This document shows, in pieces, positions 1 to 7,952 of a stretch of 49,026 bases of DNA (its first letter is position 1; the number at the start of each line of letters is the position of its first letter). Both the position numbers and the translations under genes were made by a program. The DNA is from Mediterranea sp. (in: CFB group bacteria) (GTDB taxonomy: Bacteria; Bacteroidota; Bacteroidia; Bacteroidales; Bacteroidaceae). The notes below the pieces were generated by a model that was not told the origin of the DNA, searched no databases, and saw only the letters and a program-made list of their open reading frames with translations. The DNA is taken from NCBI GenBank assembly GCA_031262385.1, contig JAISHU010000104.1, positions 1 through 49,026 on the forward strand. The letters run 5' to 3'.

Positions 1-189
1 CAGGATTACTACTTTGCCGCCCTGCGCCGCCTGCTCAAAGAGGGACGCCTGCACGAAGAAGATATGGTGGGATACCTCAGCAGCGGTAAGGCAGGTACGC
101 AAACTTCGTTCCTTGAAATTAACGTGGTGGGTGACGCATTGAAATATGCCGGCGAAAGCGTGCTTCCCAACAAGAACCGCTACCTGTGA
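1..189 (+). CDS. C-terminal end of an unrecognised protein (partial)
   Basis: An open frame runs from the first base of the window to a TGA at 187-189, giving the last 62 residues (QDYYFAALRR... to ...NKNRYL). Codon use matches the genes that follow, so it is a real coding end and not a shadow. The next gene starts with GTG at 186, overlapping this stop codon, so the two are translationally coupled. I do not recognise the family from this fragment and propose no function. The N-terminal part lies outside the window. Confidence 0.75.
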   Translation, partial: QDYYFAALRRLLKEGRLHEEDMVGYLSSGKAGTQTSFLEINVVGDALKYAGESVLPNKNRYL

Positions 190-809
190 CACTCGATGAC
201 TACATTTTGCAGCACATCGACGAGGAGAGCGATTACCTAAAGGCACTCTATCGCGACACGCACCTCAAATTGCTCTATCCGCGCATGGCGTCGGGGCATT
301 TGCAGGGACGGATACTGAAGATGCTTGTGCGGATGATGCGTCCCCGACGAGTGCTGGAGATTGGTACGTATAGCGGATATTCCGCCCTTTGCATGGCAGA
401 AGGCTTGCCGAACGACGGACATCTCTACACCTTCGAGATAAACGACGAACAGGAAGAGTTTACCCGCCCGTGGCTGGAAGGCTCGCCCTACGCCGATAAG
501 ATAACATTTTACATAGGCGATGCGCTGCAACTGGCACCCCACTTGGGCGAAACGTTCGACCTGACCTTTATCGACGGCGATAAGCGAAAGTACACCGACT
601 ACTACGAGATGGCACTTTCGCTGACTACCGACGGTGGTTTCTTGATTGCGGACAACACCCTATGGGACGGACATGTGATAGACCCTGATATGCGCGATGC
701 ACAAACCATGAGCATCCGTACGTTTAACGACACCGTAAAACAAGACCCACGGGTGGAAAAGGTAATCCTCCCCCTGCGCGACGGATTGACGGTGATAAGA
801 AAAAAATAG
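186..809 (+). CDS. Class I SAM-dependent O-methyltransferase
   Basis: A 207-residue cytoplasmic methyltransferase of the catechol/caffeoyl-CoA O-methyltransferase type (family 3). The SAM-binding motif I is LEIGTYSGYSA near residue 57, followed by an acidic residue after a strand (YTFEIND) that would hold the ribose. FIDGDKRKY near residue 128 and IADNTLWDG near 153 are the usual metal and substrate motifs. Length is normal for the family. The GTG start overlaps the upstream stop, and no ATG lies near the domain start. Bacterial members include tRNA-modifying and small-molecule enzymes; the substrate cannot be read from the sequence. Confidence 0.85.
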   Translation: MTLDDYILQHIDEESDYLKALYRDTHLKLLYPRMASGHLQGRILKMLVRMMRPRRVLEIGTYSGYSALCMAEGLPNDGHLYTFEINDEQEEFTRPWLEGSPYADKITFYIGDALQLAPHLGETFDLTFIDGDKRKYTDYYEMALSLTTDGGFLIADNTLWDGHVIDPDMRDAQTMSIRTFNDTVKQDPRVEKVILPLRDGLTVIRKK

Positions 810-872
810 ACCTGTCACCGCTTCCTCATAACTCATAAATTCATAACTTAAAAAACTTATAAACTCATCCAA

Positions 873-1205
873 ATGGAAACTACCAGACAGAATAAGATAG
901 CCCGTCTGCTTCAGAAAGAGCTAAGCGAAATATTTCTGCTACAGGCAAAATCCATGCACGGCATGTTGGTATCGGTAAGTGCGGTACGCATCAGTCCCGA
1001 CCTCAGTGTGGCACGTGCCTATCTCAGTATCTTTCCGTCCGAAAAGGCGGAAGAAACGATACAAAGCATCAACAAAAACATGAAGTCCATTCGCTACGAA
1101 CTGGGCACACGTGTACGCCATCAGCTCCGCATCATCCCCGAGCTGAAATTCTTTGTGGACGATTCGCTGGATTATCTGGAAAAGATTGACGAGTTGCTCA
1201 AGTGA
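873..1205 (+). CDS. rbfA: Ribosome-binding factor A
   Basis: A 110-residue protein with the RbfA KH-like fold: N-terminal METTRQNKIARLLQKELSEIF, central VSVSAVRISPDLSVARAYLS and C-terminal LRIIPELKFFVDDSLDY. RbfA binds the 30S subunit and helps the 5' end of 16S rRNA mature, especially in the cold. Its last codon and stop overlap the GTG start of the LolC/E-type permease at 1202, so the two are coupled. The gene follows the O-methyltransferase by 63 bp and is probably in the same transcript. Confidence 0.93.
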   Translation: METTRQNKIARLLQKELSEIFLLQAKSMHGMLVSVSAVRISPDLSVARAYLSIFPSEKAEETIQSINKNMKSIRYELGTRVRHQLRIIPELKFFVDDSLDYLEKIDELLK

Positions 1206-2428
1206 ACCTACCGTTCTACATTGCCCGCCGCTACCTCTTCTCCAAAAAGAAGCACAATGCCGTCAATATCATCTCGGCCGTATCGGTGTGCGGGGTGACA
1301 TTGGCTGCACTGGCAATGGTGTGCACCCTTTCGGTATTCAACGGCTTTCAGGAAATGGTAGCCGGTTTGTTTACCGCTTTCGACCCACAACTCAAAATTA
1401 CCGTGCGCCAAGGCAAGGTGTTCAATCCCGATGACTCCCTGCTTTTACAGGTGCGCGCACTGCCCGAAGTGGCACTCTGCACCGAGACACTCGAAGAAAA
1501 CGCCATGGTACAATACAAGAACAACCAAGCCATGGTTACCATTAAAGGAGTGGAGGACAGCTTTCAGGAACTTACCGACATCGACAGTCTGCTGTTTGGC
1601 GCGGGAACGTTTCTGTTGCACGACTCTGTGGTGGAATACGGCATCATGGGTGCCGAACTTATCTCGCTACTGGGTACAGGCATTCAGCATGTCGATCCGC
1701 TGCAAGTCTATGCTCCCAAGCGGCAAGCACGGGTCAACATTGCCAATCCGTTGACCTCCTTCAATCGTGGTTATCTCTTTTCGCCCGGCGCGGTGTTTGT
1801 GGTAGGACAATCCGAATACGACGGGCACTACATTCTCACTTCGCTGCCATTTGCCCGTCAATTGTTCGATTACGACCACGAAGTATCAGCCCTTGAGCTG
1901 AAGCTGAAGCCCGATGCATCCGAGGCGGCAGTAGAAAAAAAGATAGCCCGCATGCTGGGCGAAACGTATGTGGTGGAAAACCGCTACGAACAACAAGCCG
2001 ATGTGTTTCGCGTAATGGAGATTGAGAAGATGGTCTCTTACTTGTTCCTTGTATTCATTCTGGTGGTGGCTTGCTTCAATATCATCGGCTCACTCTCCAT
2101 GTTGATTCTGGATAAGCGCGAGGACGTGGAAACGTTGCGTCATCTGGGTGCCGACAACCGACTGATAGCCCGTGTCTTTCTGTTCGAGGGTTGTTTGATT
2201 TCCCTTTTCGGTGCTCTTGTCGGCATCGTACTGGGGGTATTGCTTTGTTATTTGCAACAGACCTTCGGACTTATTTCGCTGGGTGGCGGTAACGGCAGCT
2301 TTATTGTGGATGCCTATCCTGTAAGCGTGCATGCCACCGACGTATTACTGGTATTCGCCACAGTGGTGGTGGTAGGATTCCTGTCGGTGTGGTATCCGGT
2401 GCGATACTTTACACGGAGATTGTTGTAA
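1202..2428 (+). CDS. ABC transporter permease, LolC/LolE (FtsX-like) family
   Basis: A 408-residue inner-membrane protein with the LolC/E layout: a cytoplasmic start LPFYIARRYLFSKKKHNAVNIIS, one membrane segment at about residues 20-45, a large periplasmic domain (about 50-265), then three C-terminal membrane segments (about 275-300, 325-350, 375-400) forming the FtsX domain. The family moves lipoproteins from the inner membrane to the carrier LolA, powered by a LolD ATPase encoded elsewhere. GTG start overlaps the rbfA stop by 4 bases. Co-transcription with rbfA is common in Bacteroidales. Whether it acts as LolC, LolE or a fused homologue is not resolved. Confidence 0.85.
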   Translation: MNLPFYIARRYLFSKKKHNAVNIISAVSVCGVTLAALAMVCTLSVFNGFQEMVAGLFTAFDPQLKITVRQGKVFNPDDSLLLQVRALPEVALCTETLEENAMVQYKNNQAMVTIKGVEDSFQELTDIDSLLFGAGTFLLHDSVVEYGIMGAELISLLGTGIQHVDPLQVYAPKRQARVNIANPLTSFNRGYLFSPGAVFVVGQSEYDGHYILTSLPFARQLFDYDHEVSALELKLKPDASEAAVEKKIARMLGETYVVENRYEQQADVFRVMEIEKMVSYLFLVFILVVACFNIIGSLSMLILDKREDVETLRHLGADNRLIARVFLFEGCLISLFGALVGIVLGVLLCYLQQTFGLISLGGGNGSFIVDAYPVSVHATDVLLVFATVVVVGFLSVWYPVRYFTRRLL

Positions 2429-2469
2429 AATAGCCATTCACTTTAGTTGACGGAAAGAACTATTATTTC

Positions 2470-2477
2470 TACCTTTG
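2470..2477 (+). promoter_or_regulatory. -7 promoter box for the FkbM gene
   Basis: TACCTTTG matches the Bacteroidetes -7 consensus TAnnTTTG and lies about 50 bp before the ATG at 2527. No good TTTG -33 box is seen. It suggests the two AT-rich sugar genes are transcribed apart from the rbfA unit. Confidence 0.6.
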
Positions 2478-2526
2478 CCGTCACAACAAACCTAATTTCT
2501 TACACGACTAACGAATTATTACGACA

Positions 2527-3477
2527 ATGCAACTGTTTAAAAACATCTTAATCGGTATCTGTTATAAGCGTTGGAGCTTGTATGTCTCTTTGCTTTATCT
2601 GATAAGAAAAGTCTTACAAGTGCTTCATTGTAGAAGCAATGGTTTCTCAACGTATTATGTAAAAGCCAACAATAAAAATTTCGTCAAGAACTGGCTCAAA
2701 AAAAGTAATGGCACTGCGTACTTCGACTTTGTGGTAGCTAAAATGCCTAACTGCTCTGAATCCAAAGGCATGTTAACCTCTCTGACTTATGCCTTTGATG
2801 ATATCTATCTTATTCCTGTATTTTTCAACGAAAACTATGATTCTCGTCTATTCGGACGACTTGACCCTGCTCTGCCCGAAGGTCCCTATTGTTATACAAA
2901 TAAGGCTCTTGACATAGATGTGACCCTGCATAAAGGAGATGTGGTTATTGATGCGGGAGCATGGATCGGCGATTTTAGTGCATATGCATCTGCGAAAGGG
3001 GCTATATGCTATGCCTTCGAACCGGTAAGCTCCACACAAGAGTGGCTGAAACAGACTATCAACCTCAACAAACAAGCCGAAGGAAAGATTATTCCGGTTC
3101 AACAAGCTTTGAGCAATCATACCGGCGAAATGGAAATATCCATAACAGAACATGGCGGCGGAGTTGTTAACTCAATCACACAAACTGTCGGTTTAAAAGG
3201 TGAAATAATACAACTGACTACAATAGATCGATTTGTTGAAGATAAGAATATTAATTGTGTAGATTTTATCAAAGCCGACATTGAAGGTGCCGAAAGGGAT
3301 ATGCTTCGCGGTGCGACTGACACTCTCCGGCGTTTTGCTCCGAAATTAGCAATTTGTACCTACCATCTTCCGGATGATCCGCAAGTGCTTACGCAAATAA
3401 TCATGGAGGCAAATCCGAAGTATCGAATCGCTTATACAAAGCACAAACTGTTTGCCGTTGCAGAACGGGAAATCTGA
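2527..3477 (+). CDS. FkbM family methyltransferase
   Basis: A 316-residue protein whose C-terminal two thirds match the FkbM methyltransferase domain: GDVVIDAGAWIGDFSAYAS near residue 136 is the SAM-binding loop, YAFEPV follows, and CVDFIKADIEGAERDML near residue 244 is the family signature. Such enzymes usually methylate sugars in surface polysaccharides or glycolipids. The first 130 residues are less conserved. The gene is clearly richer in A and T than rbfA or glmM on either side, as is the next glycosyltransferase, which points to a variable or transferred surface-glycan insertion. The acceptor is unknown. Confidence 0.85.
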   Translation: MQLFKNILIGICYKRWSLYVSLLYLIRKVLQVLHCRSNGFSTYYVKANNKNFVKNWLKKSNGTAYFDFVVAKMPNCSESKGMLTSLTYAFDDIYLIPVFFNENYDSRLFGRLDPALPEGPYCYTNKALDIDVTLHKGDVVIDAGAWIGDFSAYASAKGAICYAFEPVSSTQEWLKQTINLNKQAEGKIIPVQQALSNHTGEMEISITEHGGGVVNSITQTVGLKGEIIQLTTIDRFVEDKNINCVDFIKADIEGAERDMLRGATDTLRRFAPKLAICTYHLPDDPQVLTQIIMEANPKYRIAYTKHKLFAVAEREI

Positions 3478-3573
3478 TCACACCGTTATACGGGAACTAT
3501 CTGCCCAAGCGCATAAGTATGCCGGGCTACTGATTAAACATCTGAATCTTTAAACACTTACGACTACATCGTT

Positions 3574-4692
3574 ATGCCTAATCTACCTAATATATCTATA
3601 ATCTTTGCATTTAGAGACAGGGATTATTTACGCGTAAAACGCTGCCTTGATTCATTGGCAGAACAAACCTATAAAGATATTGAAGTACTGTTTATTGACT
3701 ATGGAAGTCAGCGCAATACAAAACAGTGCATCTCTGAATTAGTGAAATCATACTCCTTTACCAAGTATCTGTACATATACACAGAAGGAATGATCTGGAA
3801 TAAACCACATGCCCTGAATATCGGTATTCAAAAAGCAATATCTCCCTATATTCTTATAGGTGATATTGACCTGATATACTCAACTCAAGCCATAGATGCA
3901 TTATGGAACAACAGAGACAAAGAGGGTGTAGTTTGCCCTGAAGTATTGAATTTATTACCTAAAAACATGAGTATGCGTAACTTAAAAAGCACGAACGACA
4001 TACGGGCGTTTCTTTTAGTCCGGAGGGAAGTGCTCATTCAAATAAGAGGTTTTGACGAATACTATTGCTTCTGGGGTGTAGAAGATAGAGATCTGTACAG
4101 CAGGCTGACATATGTTATGAGAATGCCTTGTATGCTGCTTGATGAAACAAAATGCCGGATATATCATCAATGGCACCCGATTGTTTCGGATAGAAAGAAA
4201 GGCTTCTTTCCGGATAGATGGTGGGATGATATGAATATTTATTATGCAATCAATATCAATAATGTGATACGAAATACAGAAGGATGGGGGCGGCTATTGA
4301 CCGAGGAAGACCGTCCTATATTCACTGCGATAGAGACTTCTTACGATATTCCATATACAATTGCAAACTCATATCAGAAAGCATCTGTTTATGAAAGTAT
4401 TATCACCTCTGTCATGCAGTTAAAACAGAATGAATGTTTGTCGGTTCGTGTACGAATCCCCAAACACTATCGGCTACTCTATAAGTCATTGCATTTTATC
4501 AACTCCATTCTACGCAAAATAAGGTTTCCTGTCGGATTCGACGAAATGACAAGCGTTGAGCGGGAACGTTTTTTTTATCCGCGATATGACATTCTTTACC
4601 TCATTTGGCATCTCATAAAAAAGGAAGGACTTATTCGGGATTACCACATTCAATCCCAGAAAGACCAAATCACGATAAAGCTCATGCGATAA
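3574..4692 (+). CDS. Glycosyltransferase family 2 with galactosyltransferase-type C-terminal region
   Basis: A 372-residue protein. The N-terminus (ISIIFAFRDRDYLRVKRCLDSL) starts a GT-A fold, LIGDIDLIYS near residue 90 carries the DxD-type metal motif, and FDEYYCFWGVEDRDLYSRL near 165 resembles the C-terminal galactosyltransferase motif (GWGxEDxDL). It should transfer a sugar from a nucleotide donor to a glycan in the cytoplasm. It lies 96 bp after the FkbM gene on the same strand, shares its AT-rich composition, and ends at a strong bidirectional terminator. Donor and acceptor cannot be told. Confidence 0.82.
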   Translation: MPNLPNISIIFAFRDRDYLRVKRCLDSLAEQTYKDIEVLFIDYGSQRNTKQCISELVKSYSFTKYLYIYTEGMIWNKPHALNIGIQKAISPYILIGDIDLIYSTQAIDALWNNRDKEGVVCPEVLNLLPKNMSMRNLKSTNDIRAFLLVRREVLIQIRGFDEYYCFWGVEDRDLYSRLTYVMRMPCMLLDETKCRIYHQWHPIVSDRKKGFFPDRWWDDMNIYYAININNVIRNTEGWGRLLTEEDRPIFTAIETSYDIPYTIANSYQKASVYESIITSVMQLKQNECLSVRVRIPKHYRLLYKSLHFINSILRKIRFPVGFDEMTSVERERFFYPRYDILYLIWHLIKKEGLIRDYHIQSQKDQITIKLMR

Positions 4693-4696
4693 ATCT

Positions 4697-4734
4697 GACA
4701 AAGGGGATGACTCGCATGAATCATCCCCTTTGTC
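4697..4734. terminator. Bidirectional terminator between convergent genes
   Basis: A perfect 14 bp inverted repeat (GACAAAGGGGATGA, 10-base loop, TCATCCCCTTTGTC) fills the short gap between the convergent glycosyltransferase and glmM genes. No long T-run follows on either side, but the stem is strong and placed to stop both transcripts. Confidence 0.75.
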
Positions 4735-4755
4735 GTTACAGTCTCTTCGACCGGC

Positions 4756-6144
4756 TTATTTTGCCAAGTCTGCAATCACCTGCATAATCTGCTCACCGAT
4801 TTCTTCGGCAGCTTCTTGTGTGGAAGCTTCGCTGTACACACGGATAATGGGCTCGGTATTGCTTTTGCGCAAGTGCACCCATTTGTCGGCGAAGTCAATC
4901 TTCACACCGTCAATGTCGTTCACCTCTTCGCTGGCATAGAGTGCTTTCATTTTGGCAAGGATAGCATCTACGTCGGTATCGGGGGTGAGGTCGATGCGGT
5001 TCTTTGCCATGAAGTATGCGGGATAGGAGGCGCGCAGTTCGGTCATGGTTTTGCCTTCGTGCGCCAGATGACTAAGGAACAAAGCAATGCCCACCAGTGC
5101 GTCGCGTCCGTAGTGCGAAGCGGGATAGATAACACCGCCGTTGCCTTCACCGCCAATGACGGCGCCTACCTCTTTCATTTTGGCTACCACGTTGACTTCG
5201 CCCACAGCCGAAGCAGAATATTGCTGTCCGTATTTGCGGGTAATGTCGCGCAGTGCTCGGGTAGAGCTGAGGTTCGACACGGTATTGCCCGGTGTGTGTT
5301 TCAACACATAGTCGGCTACACTTACCAGCGTGTACTCTTCGCCGTACATGGTACCATCTTGACTAATCATTGCCAGACGGTCTACGTCGGGGTCTACCAC
5401 AAAGGCTACATCGGCTACCCCTTTGCTCATCAGTCCCATGATATCGCCCAAGTTCTTCTCCAACGGTTCGGGGTTGTGTTGAAACTCGCCCGTAGGTTCG
5501 CAGTAAAGCTTCTCAATGTGCTTCACGCCCAACTGTTCCAGCAGTTGCGGCAAGATGATGCCGCCCACGGAGTTCACACAGTCGATAGCTACGCGGAAAT
5601 CGGCTTTGCGGATGGCTTCTACATCAACCAAGTCGAGTGCCAGTACGGCATCAATATGTTTTTGATTGTAAGTGAGGTCTTTTCGGTAACTGCCCAAATG
5701 GTCTACATCGGCATAGTCGAAAGCTTCGGCTTCGGCAATGCGCAGCACCTCATTTCCTTCGGCGGCATTGAGGAACTCGCCGCGTTCGTTGAGCAGCTTC
5801 AGTGCATTCCACTGTTTGGGATTGTGCGACGCAGTAAGGATGATACCTCCTGCGGCACCTTCCATGGTAACGGCGAGTTCGGTGGTAGGTGTAGTAGCAA
5901 GGTCGATGTCTACTACATCCCAGCCCATTCCCATGAGCGTGCCTACAACGACGTTTTTCACCATTTCGCCCGAGATGCGGGCGTCGCGTCCGACAACAAT
6001 TTTATTGCTTTCCACCGTAGCGTTGCGACGGATAAGCGTAGCATAAGCAGAGGTAAATTTCACAATGTCGAGAGGATTCAGTCCCTCTCCCGCACCGCCG
6101 CCAATAGTGCCGCGGATGCCCGAGATTGATTTAATTAGGGTCAT
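4756..6144 (-). CDS. glmM: Phosphoglucosamine mutase (phosphohexomutase superfamily)
   Basis: A 462-residue alpha-D-phosphohexomutase. It starts MTLIKSISGIRGTIGG, a GlmM-like N-terminus, and has the phosphoserine loop TASHNPKQWNALK near residue 100, the magnesium loop DPDVDRLA near 250, the sugar-binding GEGNGGVIYP near 330 and the phosphate-binding RKSNTEPIIRVYSE near 430. GlmM turns glucosamine-6-phosphate into glucosamine-1-phosphate for UDP-GlcNAc, peptidoglycan and LPS. Some members also use mannose or glucose phosphates, so specificity is likely but not proven. Its ATG overlaps by one base the stop of the DUF4827 gene, so they are coupled. Confidence 0.85.
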   Translation of the reverse strand: MTLIKSISGIRGTIGGGAGEGLNPLDIVKFTSAYATLIRRNATVESNKIVVGRDARISGEMVKNVVVGTLMGMGWDVVDIDLATTPTTELAVTMEGAAGGIILTASHNPKQWNALKLLNERGEFLNAAEGNEVLRIAEAEAFDYADVDHLGSYRKDLTYNQKHIDAVLALDLVDVEAIRKADFRVAIDCVNSVGGIILPQLLEQLGVKHIEKLYCEPTGEFQHNPEPLEKNLGDIMGLMSKGVADVAFVVDPDVDRLAMISQDGTMYGEEYTLVSVADYVLKHTPGNTVSNLSSTRALRDITRKYGQQYSASAVGEVNVVAKMKEVGAVIGGEGNGGVIYPASHYGRDALVGIALFLSHLAHEGKTMTELRASYPAYFMAKNRIDLTPDTDVDAILAKMKALYASEEVNDIDGVKIDFADKWVHLRKSNTEPIIRVYSEASTQEAAEEIGEQIMQVIADLAK

Positions 6145-6749
6145 TATTTATAAATTTGATATTTGCGTATATCGTAAAAATAAGGATAGACATATTGTAT
6201 AGCCGTCTGGTGTCCCATTTTAGAGGGGACGATGAGGCGTACATGCGCTTTGTCGTGAATGTAGTTCAACGGCACCAGCCAGCCGGCAGGAACTGCCGAG
6301 CCGTAGTATTGCAACATGTAACCTTCGGTAAAGAGTCCGGCAATGGAACTGCTACTTACCGTGTAGCGGAACGCGTCGACCGTTTCGGGCGAGTTGAGGT
6401 TAGACAGCGTGGTGTCTTTCTCTATCAGTCCGTACTCCATGAAACGTACCAAGATAACATCGTTTGCTTTGATGGTGTCGGTAGACGTCGAATCGCTAAC
6501 AATTTGCATATAGACGCCGCTTGCCAGTTGCACGTATTCGTTTGCCTCGGGACTGGCGTCGGTGGTCGAGTCGTTTGCGTAAAACTCACTCTGTGAAATC
6601 ACATGAATGTTGTTGGCTTCAATAAACTGTGCTATGGCATCTTTCTCTTCTTCCAGCATCTCTGCATAAGATTTGGTATCGCTGCACGACTGTATGGCAG
6701 CGCCCAACAGTAAGAGTAGAATAAAGCATGACGGGATTAAATTCTTCAT
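6144..6749 (-). CDS. DUF4827 lipoprotein (FKBP-like)
   Basis: A 201-residue lipoprotein. MKNLIPSCFILLLLLGAAIQSC is a signal peptide with a lipobox ending at Cys22, followed by SDTKSYAEMLEEEKDAIAQFI. I recognise the pattern as DUF4827, a Bacteroidetes family often encoded next to the mutase and the DHH phosphoesterase, as here. The central region (VQLASGVYMQIVSDS... DVILVRFMEYGL) resembles the start of FKBP-type folds, but catalytic residues are not evident. It is probably anchored in the outer membrane or periplasm. The precise role is unknown. Confidence 0.75.
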   Translation of the reverse strand: MKNLIPSCFILLLLLGAAIQSCSDTKSYAEMLEEEKDAIAQFIEANNIHVISQSEFYANDSTTDASPEANEYVQLASGVYMQIVSDSTSTDTIKANDVILVRFMEYGLIEKDTTLSNLNSPETVDAFRYTVSSSSIAGLFTEGYMLQYYGSAVPAGWLVPLNYIHDKAHVRLIVPSKMGHQTAIQYVYPYFYDIRKYQIYK

Positions 6750-6772
6750 GAACTATATTTTATATTTTGGCA

Positions 6773-6780
6773 CAAATGTA
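6773..6780 (-). promoter_or_regulatory. -7 box for the DUF4827-glmM unit
   Basis: On the minus strand TACATTTG fits TAnnTTTG, 23 bases before the ATG at 6749. It would drive DUF4827 and glmM together. Confidence 0.6.
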
Positions 6781-6788
6781 TCGGTTTT

Positions 6789-7826
6789 TTATCCTTCGGC
6801 ATTCAGTAAAGGCTTAAACTTTGCTAATGCTTGTTCCCACACCTGTTTTGCTTCTTCCATGGTTCCGTAAAATTCGCCACCCGAAGCGTTGAGGTGTCCG
6901 CCTCCGTTGAAAAACTCGGCAGCCAGTTGGTTGCAAGGGAAATTACCCACCGAGCGTAGCGAAATCTTTATCATGGGGCGTTCGGTGTCCTCGCGCAGGA
7001 AGCACGACAGCACCACTCCTTTGATGCTAAGCGGTATGTTCACAAAGCCTTCGCTGTCGCCACGTATGTAGCTGAAGTTACTTTGCTCTTTTTTGGTCAG
7101 CGAAATCATGGCGGCACGACTGTCGGGATAGGTCTGCATCTGCGACAGCACATAACCCATCAGTCGCAAGCGGCTTTCCGAATAGGTGTTGTACACCTTG
7201 CGGTAGATATCGTCTTTGTCGATGCCTTTGGAAAGCAATTCGCCAATGATGAAATAGATTTCGCGGTTGTTGGAGTTATAGGTAAAGGCACCCGTATCGG
7301 TAATCATGCCGGTGTAGATACACTGTGCCACTTCGTAGCTGATGTTGTCGAAATCGCCCATGCGGCAGATAAGGCGGAAAATCAATTCGGAAGTCGACGA
7401 TATTTCGGGATGCGAAATGGTGATGTCGCAAAAGGCTTCGGGGTAAAGATGATGATCGATGAGTATCTTCTTGGCAGTGGCATTCTTCACAAAGCCCGCC
7501 AGTGCCTCAATGCGGTTGAGTGCGTTAAAGTCAAGGCAGCAGATGATGTCGGCTTCGCCTATCAGCCGTGCCGCCGCGTCGTGGTGTCGGTCGTAGAACA
7601 AGATGTCTCCGCTTCCCGGCATCCATTTCAGGAAATCGGGGAAGGCGTTGGGCACGATGACACGTACCGATTTGTCTTGCGAAAGCAAATAGTGGAACAA
7701 GCCCAAAGAGGCTCCTATCGCATCGCCATCGGGCGACACATGTCCTATGATGATTATCTTTTCGGCGCGCTCCAACCAACGGGAGAAGCGGTCTATTTTC
7801 GATTGATCTATGACTTTAGTCAGCAT
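6789..7826 (-). CDS. DHH-family phosphoesterase (NrnA-type oligoribonuclease/pAp phosphatase)
   Basis: A 345-residue enzyme with the DHH and DHHA1 domains. GHVSPDGDAIGASLGL near residue 28 is the N-terminal metal motif, LDFNALNR supplies another aspartate, IDHHLYPEAF near 121 is the DHH motif, and FFNGGGHLNASGG near 310 is the DHHA1 motif. NrnA-like enzymes degrade short RNA oligomers or dephosphorylate 3'-phosphoadenosine 5'-phosphate; which of these applies is not shown. The gene ends 40 bp before the DUF4827 start on the same strand and has its own promoter at 7858-7865. Confidence 0.85.
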   Translation of the reverse strand: MLTKVIDQSKIDRFSRWLERAEKIIIIGHVSPDGDAIGASLGLFHYLLSQDKSVRVIVPNAFPDFLKWMPGSGDILFYDRHHDAAARLIGEADIICCLDFNALNRIEALAGFVKNATAKKILIDHHLYPEAFCDITISHPEISSTSELIFRLICRMGDFDNISYEVAQCIYTGMITDTGAFTYNSNNREIYFIIGELLSKGIDKDDIYRKVYNTYSESRLRLMGYVLSQMQTYPDSRAAMISLTKKEQSNFSYIRGDSEGFVNIPLSIKGVVLSCFLREDTERPMIKISLRSVGNFPCNQLAAEFFNGGGHLNASGGEFYGTMEEAKQVWEQALAKFKPLLNAEG

Positions 7827-7857
7827 ATTGTTTTGTTATTCACTGGTTTTGAGAGCG

Positions 7858-7926
7858 CAAAAGTACAATAAAAAGGAGAATGGCGTGTGAATAATCTATA
7901 TTATTCGGGAAAAGGAATTACTTTTG
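7858..7926. promoter_or_regulatory. Divergent promoter region between DHH gene and glycosyltransferase
   Basis: CAAAAGTA at 7858-7865 is a minus-strand -7 box (TACTTTTG) for the DHH gene, and TACTTTTG at 7919-7926 is a plus-strand -7 box for the glycosyltransferase at 7953. The boxes are identical and point away from each other. No strong -33 boxes are evident. Confidence 0.65.
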
Positions 7927-7952
7927 CGCCTAAATATAAATAGGTAATCGCC

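Noticed and set aside
4816-6129. 437-residue plus-strand ORF opposite glmM
   Set aside because: It is a shadow in the reverse frame of the well-supported mutase gene and has no recognisable domain.
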